DNA of 64,000 bases from Halisarca cf. caerulea (lineage: Eukaryota; Porifera; Demospongiae; Chondrillida; Halisarcidae). Position numbers and translations under genes: made by a program. Each line of letters begins with the position of its first letter. Within the stretch, counting starts at the first letter, position 1. The notes below the pieces were generated by a model. That model saw only the letters and a program-made list of their open reading frames with translations, did no database searches and was not told where the DNA came from. The stretch lies in the NCBI GenBank assembly GCA_963170055.1, contig CAUJGJ010000397.1, positions 1,195,001-1,259,000 on the forward strand. The letters run 5' to 3'. Positions 22,480-33,721 of the stretch are shown piece by piece.

Positions 22480-23277
22480 TTCACAGCCTCAGTGTGACCT
22501 AAATGATACAAAGGGTTTGAAAAAGAAGTGAGATGTGGACATAGTTGGCAATAATGCTGTGAAATGAAAAGAGTCAAAAAAGCCTCTGGTGGCGGGGTAT
22601 TCTTCAACCAAAGGCAAGTACTTGATGTGATTGTTCATTCTCCTGTCTTTCTGTTGAAACAATCGTTCAATTTCCACAGATGAACTGTTTACATCCACTC
22701 TGCAAAGTTCTCCTACACTTCTGTGTCACATATAGCCGTACATGTATATTGGCCTCTTTAACATAAGACACAAGGCATGCAAGTGGAAATGATTTCCCCA
22801 GCATTGATCTTGAGCTGCTTCTTGTAAAAGTTTGATCCATTCCCTTTCTGTAATTGCTGTAATATTTTCTTCATTTCGATCCACATTACATAATAATAGT
22901 TGTGTACTAGGCTTCATCACCTCAAACATATGTTCCGTATTTTCTAATAAGCTGTACACAGTGATTGCTCTCAGATGTCCTGCATATTCTTCTGTATGAT
23001 GCAGTGCAATGGAGATGGTATTATACATACAGTTCCCATCACCCTTGGTCCTCACTGGAACATATTCTGATATCAATAAGGGCAAAAGTTCCTCTTGTAC
23101 AGACATGTCCACCACATGAGTTTCCACATTGAAAATGTCATTTTCCTGTTTGTTAACCTCATTTATTAAAGTTTCCATAGCAATCTTGTTAGTTTCCATC
23201 AATTCCCTTAATACTTCCATTGACTCTCTCATTTTACTTTTGAGAATGTCCTCAATGTTGCACATAAATTCTTTCAC
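22480..23277 (-). pseudogene. OTU-type cysteine protease region of Helentron
   Basis: Starts MKEFMCNIEDIL (23277), with a coiled-coil segment and then the OTU catalytic loop VRTKGDGNCMYNTISIAL (Asp and Cys of GDGNC, about residue 85). The catalytic His segment, FHFTALLP, is in another frame at about 22560; a frame change or stop at 22700-22726 separates them. OTU domains cleave ubiquitin-like proteins; the role in Helentrons is unknown. It lies directly downstream of the helicase, whose frame stops at 23347. Confidence 0.78.
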
Positions 23278-23346
23278 CTCCTTTGTACATGTTGTGTGAA
23301 TTTATTGACTAGATAATTGTACTACTGGTATGTCTCTCTTCATTTC

Positions 23347-26300
23347 CTACAAGATGTCCCTCAAAAAGTCATCCAATTCTGTTTCCATCATGCTTATATC
23401 TTGAAGAGAAGTGGGTGGTTCATCCTCCTGAGAGTGTGACAAATCCACCGGCAGCACCTCTGAATTGTCTTGACTTGGCTGACTACAAGCAACGGCATGC
23501 TGTGTACTTCTCAAATGCTCCATTTCCTTGTCCACCCTGTTGTTGGCATAAAGCTTCTTGGGTTCAAATTTTACCAGTGCTATGCCATTTAATGTCCTCA
23601 CCCGACTTAATGCCACATAAGACATTCCGGGCTCAAAAAAATTCTTGCCAAGGTCTAACACAGCAGAATCAAGTGACAGACCTTGCACTTTGTGTAAAGT
23701 GGCAGCCCAACACAAAATTAAGGGTATCTGTGTCCGCTGTAGAACAGTGCCTTGCCATCCATAGAATCGCACCGACATGGGTTCAATGGCCACTGCCTCC
23801 TGTTGTCCATTGGGGATGCAGACTTTGGTAAACTGTCCAACTCTTGGATCGTGAAACTTTACATATACTATTTCAGGTTAGGCTCCACGTGAGGGCTGTG
23901 TACTCTGATTTCCACCCCACTTGAATCCCACAATGACTCCTTGGGCTCCATTCACTAGCCCATCTCCACACTTGATGTTACATCATAGCATAACTTCAGC
24001 TCCTAGTGCCATCTTTAGCCTTCTTGGTAGTCCTCCACATTCCTTGTCATCCTCTGGAATTAATTCTTTGGTAACTTTCTCATACGAGACTGCCCCATAA
24101 GTCGATCTTCTGTTTTCTAAAAGCACATGATCGGCTTCAAATTCAAAAATTGGGGTAGTAGAAGAGAGTTTCATCAATTCTCCTTCATTGAATGTATTGC
24201 AATCTGCAACATGAGTAAACAACCGTAGTGCCTTTTCAAATGGTGGCTTTGAAAGATCAATGTTGTTTCCTGCCACCATGCAACTTTCCAGCAACTTAAT
24301 ATCCTGTTCCGTTTGCTTTCCTACTCAAAAACGATTCAACAGGTCTGAAAAGGATGAATCCTTTTGTTGTCTCACATTTTCAGTTAATTCTACTATTTGA
24401 AAGCAGTCCTTCCAAAGGTGAGATGCCAAGCGCTTCAACTGGAGTTTCGTCACACTAAACATAAAGTGTCCATTGACAGGTGAGAGCTGATAAAAGTCAC
24501 CAACTGCAATCACATTTAGTCCTCCAAAGATGTCATCATCGGCAAATATCTCACACAGTCAATAGTGGACAGACTGGAGAACTTCATATGATACCATGCT
24601 AATTTCATCAATGATGATGGTATGTATGCCTCTCCACAGCATCCTCAGCTCTCGAAGTGCTACAGCCGTTAACTTTAAATGGTAGGCAGACCTTCTATGC
24701 TCAACTTGAAGATTAAGAGCTCTGTGAATTGTTAGGCCATCCACATTGAATGCAGCTACACCTGTTGGTGCCATGACCATGCATCCATGCACTTCCTCAC
24801 TTCCTTGCACTGACCTCTCGATGTGTTCTCTGATGGCACGAATCACGTAAGACTTTCCCGTCCCTGCACCACCAGTTATGAAGATATGGATGGGCTTGGG
24901 TTGGGCCTCCTGTCCAAGATGAAATTTGTATAACGAGCTAGTGTACTGTACTACCATGTCAAATCCTTCTCTTTGTTTTGCATTCAAATTGCATATCAAT
25001 TCTGTGAAGGTCTTATCAGTGAGACGCATGCGGGTGAGGGCTCCATTGGCATTATCGTCGTCTGCTACTGTGGGAAAAGCATCTACATTCACCTGTTCAT
25101 CTTGGACATAATTTTCAGCGTTGTGTAAACCATGGTCCAGCTCCTCTGGTACATGAGTAGCATCTTCCCATTCACCATGTTAAACATTTTGTGCAACCAA
25201 ATCCATGTATGCACCATCCGAAACTGCTTGCAATTGCTGCACTGCTCTTTGTACTTCTTCTGCAAAAGTATGGTGTTCACAATTCAGCACTTTCATCCCC
25301 TTTTCTCGAGCAATAAAATCTGACAATGCACTGTCATGATTTTGAAGTAAGTCCTCCTTCTCATGTCTCCACGGAATGTACAACAGCAACAGTGAATAAT
25401 AATACTCATCGCCCTGACTTTGTGGTGTAATAATGGGTGTTCGTAGGCATGCTTGCTTTGTACGAAGTTTGATCCATCCCAGATTGCCTTGCAATTTGAA
25501 TCGAGGCTGAATGTGATGCCCACTGCTGTCCTTTGGTGTGTCATCCCTATATACACTATCATACCATACAGAAAAGTGAGCCAACGTCATCTTCTCAAAT
25601 TCATCTTCCTGTGGTCTGGCAGCATATCTGTCAAATAGTCCAGGTTGAAAGAGATTTGTATCCATGTCATCCAGCTCAAGTAACTCGGACCGACTCTTGA
25701 CTATCCTTGTTCTCTTTTCAGGAGGAACAGTGTTGACAAAGACAACTTTACGTGACGAATCCTTTAGTGGTAAGTGGCACAACCAATAGGCTGCTTCTTG
25801 GCCACTTAGCTGCCTATGTGAAAGCATAGTGTTTCCCAATTTAGATAGTCGTTTTCGAAATGAAGCATTGGGTGCAAGTGATTGGAGGGAATCACTGATA
25901 GCCTTCTTCACCTCTTTGCTCTCACCTTTGCACATGTATGAACATATGTAAGATGCTGTCCTATAAACCGATCCAATCAACTGTATATCCATGTTGGCCT
26001 GCCATGCTAAGAGTAGTGGAGCATTGTATGGGTTAATGTTTTCTTCACCATCAGTTCTCCTGAGAATATAGAAGCGGGACTTGTTTCCTACATCTTCATT
26101 ATTCTTGAGACGAGTAATGGACGATAAAGGTTGTGGGAAGTCAAAACGACATTCTTTTGATTATCTTTTTTGGTCCTTCTTCATGCAAGTAGACGTATGA
26201 CTATGTTTCTGAACTCGAAGAACTACAGATCACAAGCTGTCTTCACTAGATCCTTCTTCTGGAATTCTTGCAGAAATGTATTGATCAATAAAGTCAGGAG

Positions 26301-27707
26301 CCACCGTTCTTGCCTCTACTGTATCAAGATTAGGGGCATCTTTGATCCACCACAAGGAATGGATGTGTGGTGATCCTCTGAGTTGAAATTCTACTCTCCA
26401 AAAGAAATCTGTTACCACTCCAATTGGCCTTCCAAACCCCTTTATGATTTCTTTCACTAGGGACTGGAAGTGGTGTTGAAAATGGTGTGCTGTGACAACA
26501 GGATTGCTTGTAATGAGTGTTCTTCTTTCTTCATCAGATAACTCGTCCACTTGTTCATTGGACATATTCCTTCCACTGCAACTTGCTAAAACCACCATCA
26601 AATCTTTCCAATGGTGATCATCTGCATTAAATGTAATAAAGAAAGTGGGTGGACCAGGTGTACGTGGCATTGCAAACAGATGTATTCTTGCTGATTGCCA
26701 GTACGCTACAGTTTCTCTAATATCTCGCATGAAGCTGTAACAGTTTTCATGAACATCGGGTTTTCCCCTACTCCAGTGCTACACAGATCTCCTACAGTCA
26801 AAGTTTTCTTTTGTTTGTTCTTCCTTCCAGATGTTGGATTTCGAAGGCGTAGAGTAATTGATATGCTACTTTGTAATTTTATCGCTTTCACAATGTTACA
26901 CGCCCAGAATATATATGATGGGTGTTTGACCCAGCTTGAATCTTTACTCATTATTCTTGATTGAAAATAGTCCAAAGGTGTAATTGAAATTTGTCGATGA
27001 GTACCAAATCCGTTGTTTCCATCAGGATAAAGTGTTGGTAAAACCAGAACCTCAAATTGTTGCTCATTGAAAATGCTCAGTGGAGCACTAGTGATCTTCT
27101 CAAGTTGATGCACTGGAAAAGTACCTTCTTGCAAGTAGTTGGTTACTGGTATATCTGGTATATCTGGCATCAGGAAATCACTACGGGCAACACCTGATTC
27201 TTCCATTGCCTCTTCTTCGTTATCAGTTTCCACAACGTTCTCCTGGCAATGCTCAGTGATTTCAGTATTCCTGTAAGCAGAGTTGTTTTCTTTCAACCAT
27301 TGCAATGCATTCATTACAATATTATAGCGACACCGATAGTACAATGGTTTGGATTCTTTCGATGCAGTGGGTGGCTTTATGTACACAATGTCGCTACCAG
27401 TCACTGGTTGTGGAAGTTGATTTAAGACTTCAGTCATGGATGATGAAAAATTGATGACCTGCCCAGTTATTTCTCTTTGTCCACCACATGGCAGAAGAAC
27501 TAACTTCATGAATGGTGCCACACATGCAATGAGGCGCTCTTCCATGCTGTTCAGGTCTTGCAGTTCTTGAGGTACAGAAGCAGTACTCATTCTATTCCAT
27601 CTTGAAGTGCTTGGAATTTTCTTCCTATTCAGTGCTGATATACATCTATTGCAGAACCATTCAGCAGTAATGAATTTTGAATTTCCACTTAGATGTGATG
27701 TAAGCAT
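23347..27707 (-). pseudogene. Helentron Rep-Pif1 helicase, several stops and frame changes
   Basis: Read from 27707: a DUF6570-like start (NSMEERLIACVAPFMKL, GQREITGQVINFSSS), Helitron_like_N, the HUH segment WRVEFQLRGSPHIHSLWW (about 26390-26340), ICSYMCKGESKEVKK near 25940, then a Pif1 helicase with Walker A TGGAGTGKSYV (about 24875), APTGVAA, IIIDEISM (about 24610), VGDFYQLSPV and the final HKVQGLSLD ... YVALSRV (about 23670-23590). Stops or frame breaks occur near 26720, 26230, 25190, 24560, 24320, 23985 and 23880. It is an inactive copy of a rolling-circle transposition protein. Some breaks could be introns, but no convincing splice pairs were sought at each. Confidence 0.82.
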
Positions 27708-27768
27708 TCACATAACTAAATTGACTTCTGAAAGCCCAGCAAAGCAGTGAATACTTTTCTATGTGTTA

Positions 27769-27920
27769 TGTGTGTGTGTTTGTTTGTTGGTGTGTGTATG
27801 GACATAGCGTAGTAAGAAAAGGTATGTTAGTGCATGAGTATGTGGGGTGGTTGTGGTGTATAAACTTTGTATATTTTACATATGTACGTGTGTGTGTGTG
27901 TCTGTGCATGTGTGTGTGCA

Positions 27921-27955
<35 letters not shown>

Positions 27956-27970
27956 GCACGTGTGTGTGTG

Positions 27971-28064
<94 letters not shown>

Positions 28065-28180
28065 ATGTGTGTACAATTTTTAATGCAGTAATAAAAGTTA
28101 TGTTAGTGCAACAGTATATTGTATGCATGCATAGGGTGATTGTGGAGTACAAACATTGTATATTTTACACAATATTCTCA
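27769..28180. repeat. (GT)n array flanked by an imperfect direct repeat
   Basis: A GT array (about 27886-28075) lies between two related flanks that share AAAAGTTATGTTAGTGCA-like, GGTGATTGTGGAGTA-like and TTGTATATTTTACA words (27810-27880 and 28090-28170). It suggests a duplication of a microsatellite-adjacent segment. No gene. Confidence 0.75.
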
Positions 28181-28363
28181 GGGGCAAAAGTTGGGTGGAT
28201 CAAAGAGTACCGCAGGCTTATATTCATGATGTAGCCCTGCTACTATGATGTAGCCCAGGTCAAGGTTCTTGTCAATCTCCTGCCAGCCAAAACCCATTTA
28301 TGCCTCATTAACCAATAGCTGTGAATTGTCACATCTTGCAGTGTCTTGCTTCACCATGACACA

Positions 28364-28464
28364 TAATAGTTGTATCCTGGCTTGGTGTGCCACAGCAGCA
28401 TAAAGTGCAAATTAATTAGCACTTTATGGCTGCTGTAGCACACCAAGCCAGGATACAACTATTA
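28364..28464. repeat. Near-perfect inverted repeat, about 45-bp arms
   Basis: Left arm 28364-28408 and right arm 28419-28464 pair with one mismatch and one single-base indel around the 10-base loop AAATTAATTA. The arms include GTATCCTGGCTTGGTGTG. It could be a fold-back element or a hairpin-forming transcript; nothing here shows it is transcribed. Confidence 0.88.
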
Positions 28465-29436
28465 CTTATAATACATAGTATGTGTGTATGTGTATGACAA
28501 TGTGTAAGTGTTAGGTATAATGTTAGAAATAAAGTGTGAGGTTCACACCAATACACCTCCACCGCTGATCCAGCCTCGTGAACTAGCGTGTTCCACGCTT
28601 CCTTTTGTATAGTATACGGTGCATTCTATTGCTTTATTGTTTGGATACTGAAAGATATACAGTATGTGCTAATGTACAGGTGAAATGCACATCTAAATAT
28701 GTACTAATTTCTTCAAGTTTCGCATCAGACGGCCTTTTTTTCCGTATTCCTTGCGGAACTTGGTACCGCCCCCTTCTTATATGTGCACTCTACATTTAAG
28801 CACAAAGCACCATTTCTATGAAAAGTCAAATGGTTAAAAATTGGTGAGGGTAAGATACAACATGCATGCTGTCATATGGCAGCTTGTGATGCATATATGA
28901 GCACTGTGTGAAACATTGTAATATCACAACGTAGTACACTGCTTGCTGTTGTGTGGAATGGTGAAATACCACAACGTGTAAATCTTGCAAAGATATTCAA
29001 CAAAATCACTGGATTATACTTGCTTCTGTGCTTCGTCATGGTTTGCATTTTCTCCTTGGGTCGAACTTGGGGCTGCTTGTTTCTAATCAATGAATCTTCT
29101 ACTTCCTCATGGTTTGTACCTTTCTCTTACATGCACGGTAATGGCTTTTGTGCTGGGCAACAGCATTCTATGTTGGCGGAAGTTGCATACTTGGCCTCCA
29201 TAATAATTTAGGGACCAGAATCCCCATTTATGCCCCACAAGAAGCACAATTAATCCATCCTACCTGTCACGGATGCAAACGTGGAAGATTTAATTGGGAA
29301 GATGCTATATTATTATAGTAAGACATTGGAGTGGAAAAAAGGTTGTTAAGATAAGTAGGTGATTGTAAGGATACACATTTGGTGGACCAAGTGATTTTTT
29401 CGTCTATGGGAAGAGGAGCTCAGTTCCTGAATATTA
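28465..29436. other. Intergenic region
   Basis: About 970 bp with no recognised gene. Short open frames at 28605-28799 and 28951-29211 have no start context, splice partner or recognisable protein pattern. Confidence 0.6.
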
Positions 29437-29454
29437 GCCGTGTCTACACGATAC

Positions 29455-29545
29455 TGTCAATGCGCATTGACGGAAGCGGATTACAATCCGCATTCCTCAA
29501 TCCACTTCCCAAGGTGGATTGAAATCAGATTGGAAGTGAATTCGA
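29455..29545. repeat. Three consecutive subterminal palindromes of Harbinger #2
   Basis: TCAATGCGCATTGA, GCGGATTACAATCCGC and CAATCCACTTCCCAAGGTGGATTG follow one another upstream of the Myb-like gene. They share the core GGATTG/CAATCC in the last two. They are candidate binding sites for the element's own Myb-like protein or transposase, as with the GGGTTCGACCC arrays of Harbinger #1. Confidence 0.7.
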
Positions 29546-29568
29546 TTAGCGCGGGAACACGTGTAGTG

Positions 29569-30730
29569 ATGGCAGGAGCTGCTTGGACGACGGAAGAAAT
29601 GCGAGTCTTGCTCGCTCTCTGGGGAGATGACAGCGTTCAGTGTAGTCTTGAAGGCACTCATCGAAACAGAACAATCTTCGAGCGAATTCAGCGTGAAATG
29701 ACGGCTAAAGGATACAACCGAACGTGGCAGCAATGCCGCGTTCATGTTAAGAACCTCATCTCGACCTATCGAAAGATCCTTACCAACAACAACAGAAGTG
29801 GGCAAGGTAGAGCAGACTTTCCTTTTTACGATAATTTGGATCGTATCCTCGGGACCAGACCTGCTTCCAGACCAACCAACTTACTCTCCAGTTCGTCGGA
29901 CAGTCCCTCTCCTTCGACTACTGTGCCTGCCAATAGTGCGCCGGTGAATCCTGATGACAGCCTAGAACCAGATCATGAGCCACTTGCAGGTGATGAGCTG
30001 GACCCTCCATCTTCCGCAGTGGACCCCCCATCTCCACAGTTGGACCCTCCATTTCCACAGTTGGACCCTCCAACAACTCTCAACCCACAGTCCACTACTG
30101 GGTCCCATGAGAGTCAGCACACCAGCACACAATCTTCTGTAGATGACTCTACAGCTGACATTCCGGGCCCATCACCCCAAAGTACTGCAAGTACCGGGAG
30201 TAATTCAGCTTCTACATCTACAACAGGTGTGTAGATACGCTGTTGCTACATGTGCAGTAATGTTTGGTGTGTGTTTTGTAAACACAGTAATATACAATGT
30301 GTTTTTCGTAATAGGTTCTACCATCAAGAGGAAGCGCACTGATGCAAACAGGAGGATGGGTGAGGTACTGGAGAACCTTGAGCGGCAGAGTCAGGAGTCA
30401 CATAGAAGGTATATGGAGTTTGAGGAAAGAATGAGGGCGTCTGAGAGGGAGTATGAAGAGAAAAGGAGGAAGGAGGACTATGAACATTTGATGTCCATGC
30501 AACAAATGTTCACCCAACAGTTGCAGCAAATGCTTTTTGTGATGTCTGGGTACCCTGTTCCACCAGGACCCTCCTATCCTCACCCTGTTCCACCAGGACA
30601 ATCCTATCCTCACTCTGCTCCTGGATTCCCACCAGCATTGATCCCAGTCTCAGTACCGTCTGGCCAGCAGCCCACTACCACAACACCCTCTCAACTCCAC
30701 CACACACCACCGAACTCAACATCACCATAG
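29569..30730 (+). CDS. Myb/SANT-like Harbinger accessory protein
   Basis: Two exons, 29569-30226 and 30315-30730, with an 88-bp GT-AG intron; the spliced frame gives 357 residues. Residues about 4-90 form a Myb/SANT-like domain (WTTEEMRVLLALWGD, RNRTIFERIQREM, GYNRTWQQCRVHVKNL), then a Ser/Pro-rich linker with repeats of DPPSPQL-type, and an exon-2 region of charged coiled coil (EERMRASEREYEEKRRKED) ending in a Pro-rich tail. In Harbinger transposons such proteins bind the ends and bring the transposase into the nucleus. The frame is intact although the partner transposase is lost. It is related in plan to the gene at 43834-45081. Confidence 0.82.
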
Positions 30731-30855
30731 CTATGTACATGTGTAAGAGTATGATAAGTACATAACAATAAGTAGTATACATACATATACTTGTCTAGTT
30801 AATGTTGTGGTAAGTAACTATTGCAAGTGAATCAGATCACAGTAGTTTTAAACAG

Positions 30856-30940
30856 TTACAGTGTGCTTAAGTAGTTCGCAAATGCTTCCCGTACAGCACG
30901 ACTTGATGTGCTATCCCCTTGTGTACCAGACATTGTGCGT
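30856..30940 (-). pseudogene. C-terminal remnant of Harbinger #2 transposase
   Basis: The minus-strand frame reads SGTQGDSTSSRAVREAFANYL, then a stop at 30856-30858. It resembles the end of the intact transposase at 45228 (SGTVIRDALCDYFDML). The rest of the gene is missing beyond the junction with element G4. Confidence 0.65.
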
Positions 30941-30945
30941 TTGTG

Positions 30946-31176
30946 TTAATGTGTGTGTGTGTGGGTGGGTGGGTGTGTCGGTGTATTTGTGATAGATAAG
31001 TGATGTTGAAAGCTCAATTTCTTCAGCTAACTGTTTTCGAACGTATATGTAAGAATTTCTGTATGTATTTTCTTGGATATGTTCACTTGCTTTTATGTTT
31101 GCTTGTGTCTGTGTGTTTATTTGAGCATGTTCCTGTGTGTGTATGTGTGTGTGTGTGTGTGTGTGCGTGTGTGTGT

Positions 31177-31214
<38 letters not shown>

Positions 31215-31320
31215 TCTCATTGTTTATTATTCTTTCTTTTCATGTTCAGAATATAGACTAAATCATGAAGGCAATTGGTGAGATTGCGTGTTTTGTATGA
31301 TTTGATGTGTGCGATGTATA
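30946..31320 (+). mobile_element. Element G4, left portion (5' truncated)
   Basis: GT-rich sequence, the module TTGAAAGCTCAATTTCTTCAGCTAAC (also at 48810 in G3), a GT array (31136-31213) and the TTCATGTTCAGAATATAGAC module. The true 5' end (GGGCCGCC hairpin) is missing. At 31321 the ISL2EU-like element #2 interrupts it; G4 resumes at 38422. Confidence 0.7.
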
Positions 31321-31441
31321 GACCTTTTCCAGTTGTTACGCAATGCGAGCAAACAAATTTGTTTTTGATAGGCAGAAAGCTTTTACAGTGGTTGTCGTAA
31401 ATACCTCGTTTTGGATATTATTAAGCCTCCATTTGTTCTAA

Positions 31442-33517
31442 ATGGCTGATTTGGACAACTTGGAAGAATCTTTGGTAGCAGCGAAAGACTGCAACGATGA
31501 AAATCTTGCTTCCTTTAAGCACAGGCTCTCTTCACGTAACGTACCTGAGCTTCGTGCCGTCGCTAAACGGGCATCGGTGAAACTGTCGGGTGTCTCCAGG
31601 AAAGCAGATATTGTAGAACGAATAGCCTGTATGGCACAGCTTGGATGCATTCGTACTCGTGATAATGGGGATGACGATGCTACGAATTTATCTTACATTA
31701 CTAGCGAAGTGAAGGAGAAACTACGCGGCCTGCCTAAGTTTTCTTCAGTGGAGAATTGGTCCAAGGTTCGCAAAGGTGTCCTGCAGGACTTTACTTTTAT
31801 GAACCTTCTCATATATCTTGTTTGTGGGAGAGACAAGACCTTTGACATGGAATCAATGCGGGCTTTTAAGTCATTGAAGGCATATCGATTTTTTGCTGAT
31901 GGGTACGTGAGCAACGTTTGGCTGCACAACTGTGAAACAGAAAGGCCAAAGATTGTTTATGTTCGCGGATTTGTGCAGCATTCTTTAACAACTGATTTGC
32001 CTTTAGAAACGTTTGTGGCCCTGGATGGGGACAATGGGGATGTCTTCTCTGCCCAGTACAGCTGTGTGTCTGGGTGAGTTCTTGTACTGCTAGTGCCACT
32101 GCATGTATGAGTACACATTGTATTTAATATATTTTAATTTTACAGATTAGGACAAGCATGCAATCATGTTGCAGCTTTGCTTTTTTACCTTGAACACCAA
32201 TGTCATCTTGGTGTCGACACTCTTCCAAGCGATCTGTCGAAGACATCCATGCCCATGCGTTGGAATCAAGCTCCCAAGAAAATCATCAGACCTGCTGCTG
32301 TAAAGGAGATGACATTCACCAAACCCAGCCATGGTACAGGTACAGAGGCCACACAAACACCACCCAATAATTTTGACCCACGCCATCCAAGTGACCGTTC
32401 TCTGAACCACGCAACCAAGGATAACCTACTACAAAATTTGTTGGTGGCTATTCCTACCTGTGGCATGCAGCAATTTTGGGTAGAATCCAAGTACCCAGTT
32501 GTCAACCTAAGGCATTCTGAAGAGACATCACTCAGCCCATCAGTACGTGAAGACAGATTATGGCAGCAAGTAATATTTTGGCATCCACAATATAAGAAGG
32601 TGAAATGACTGCCCATACTTGTGATATTAAATAATAACTTTGACTTGGCATGATTCACATATCAATTTACCCATTCCATTTTGTATGTCTCTGCATGCAG
32701 TTAGTCAATTCATCAGGATTCATTTCCGCACCAACTGAAGACCAAGTACAACAGTTCATTGACAGCATGGTTCTACCCCAAGCTGTAGTTATCGATATTG
32801 AAGAAACCACAAGAAGTCAAGCAGACAGTGATCTTTGGTTAGCCCTCCACAATGGACGTATCACTAGCTCACGTTTTGGTGAAGTACAGCGGCGTCAAGA
32901 TACAACTTCCCCCAAAGCTCTGGTTAAAGCTATCATGGGTTACAAACGACAATTTTTTTCCACACCAGCCATGAAGTGGGGACTTGAACATGAGGACATT
33001 GCTCGGCAGCTGTACATCAAAGATAGGGCCCAAACACAACGAGTCAATGTCAGTTCGTGCAACGGGACTAACTTTATGCCCAAACATGTCATACCTCGGA
33101 GCTTCATCAGATGGTCTTGTCACATGCCACAGTGTTGACATTTGCTGCTGTGGTGCCTTAGAAATCAAGTGTCCTTACAGCATCAATAACAATTCCATTG
33201 TCCATCTAACTCCACAACAAATAGCTAACCAATACCGGGGGAAATTTTACCTAATTCACAGACAGGACAACCAATTACATCTCAACACCAATCATCCATA
33301 TTATGCTCAAGTTCAGGGAGAAATGGCCATCATGGACCTTGAATGATGTGATTTTGTTGTATACAGTGGTGGCTCAGTGTTCGTCGAACGTATCTGGTTT
33401 GATTTAGACTATTGGTCTGAGGTACTTTTACCCAAGTTACAATCTTTCTATGTACATATTGCTTACGAAATTCTCAGTGGAAATTACTTCGCAGAATGTT
33501 ACACTGAATCTGACTAA
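31442..33517 (+). pseudogene. SAP-SWIM-YqaJ nuclease gene of ISL2EU-like #2
   Basis: Exon 1 starts at 31442 and has a SAP-like DNA-binding segment (SSRNVPELRAVAKRASVKLSG) and the first half of a SWIM zinc finger (QYSCVSG, donor after about 32073). Exon 2 (from about 32146) completes it (LGQACNHVAALLFYLEHQC). Exon 3 (from about 32701) holds a YqaJ/lambda-exonuclease-type core: RITSSRFGEV, MKWGLEHEDIA, then, after a frame change at about 33050-33065, GASSDG and LEIKCPYS, which give the catalytic D and ExK. A stop codon at 33343-33345 replaces the expected Trp of W-CDFVV. The following segment, FVERIWFDLDYW to 33517, is the same tail seen at 241-500. It cannot make an active nuclease as it stands. 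Confidence 0.82.
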
Positions 33518-33721
33518 CTATCGTATTTGTATCTTTGTATATTATAGTAATATTAATTATTGTACAACATATATTATGTTAACTCGTATGTCAAACATTA
33601 TGTTAGAATGTGATGACATGCATTGTGTTGTTCAATTAAAAGTCAACTAGCGGATTGTCAAAGTTTGTGATATAACAACAAGTAGTGACAATGTCACTGA
33701 CAAGGTCACTCATGCTAAGAG

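Larger units (their letters stand above)
22480..27710 (-). mobile_element. Helentron-type (Helitron2) element, decayed
   Basis: A Rep-helicase followed by an OTU cysteine-protease domain, on one strand, is the coding layout known for Helentrons. It differs clearly from Helitron #1 (DUF6570-like N-terminus, PHIHSLWW, OTU). The termini were not identified, so coordinates cover only the coding part. Confidence 0.75.
29437..30945. mobile_element. Harbinger element #2, truncated
   Basis: The likely left end GCCGTGTCTACACG follows TTA at 29434-29436, the usual 3-bp Harbinger target. It contains the Myb-like accessory gene (29569-30730) and, on the minus strand, only the last residues of the transposase (30856-30940). 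At about 30946 the sequence switches to element G4, so the remaining transposase and right end are lost. Compared with the intact element 43643-46633, gene order and orientation are the same. Confidence 0.7.

Noticed and set aside
28364..28464. Annotating the inverted repeat as a microRNA
   Set aside because: Arm length and pairing would allow it, but there is no expression or family evidence in the sequence alone.
31442..33517. YqaJ gene as a phage or viral integrant
   Set aside because: It has introns, lies within TA-flanked inverted repeats with a THAP transposase, and matches the ISL2EU accessory-gene arrangement.
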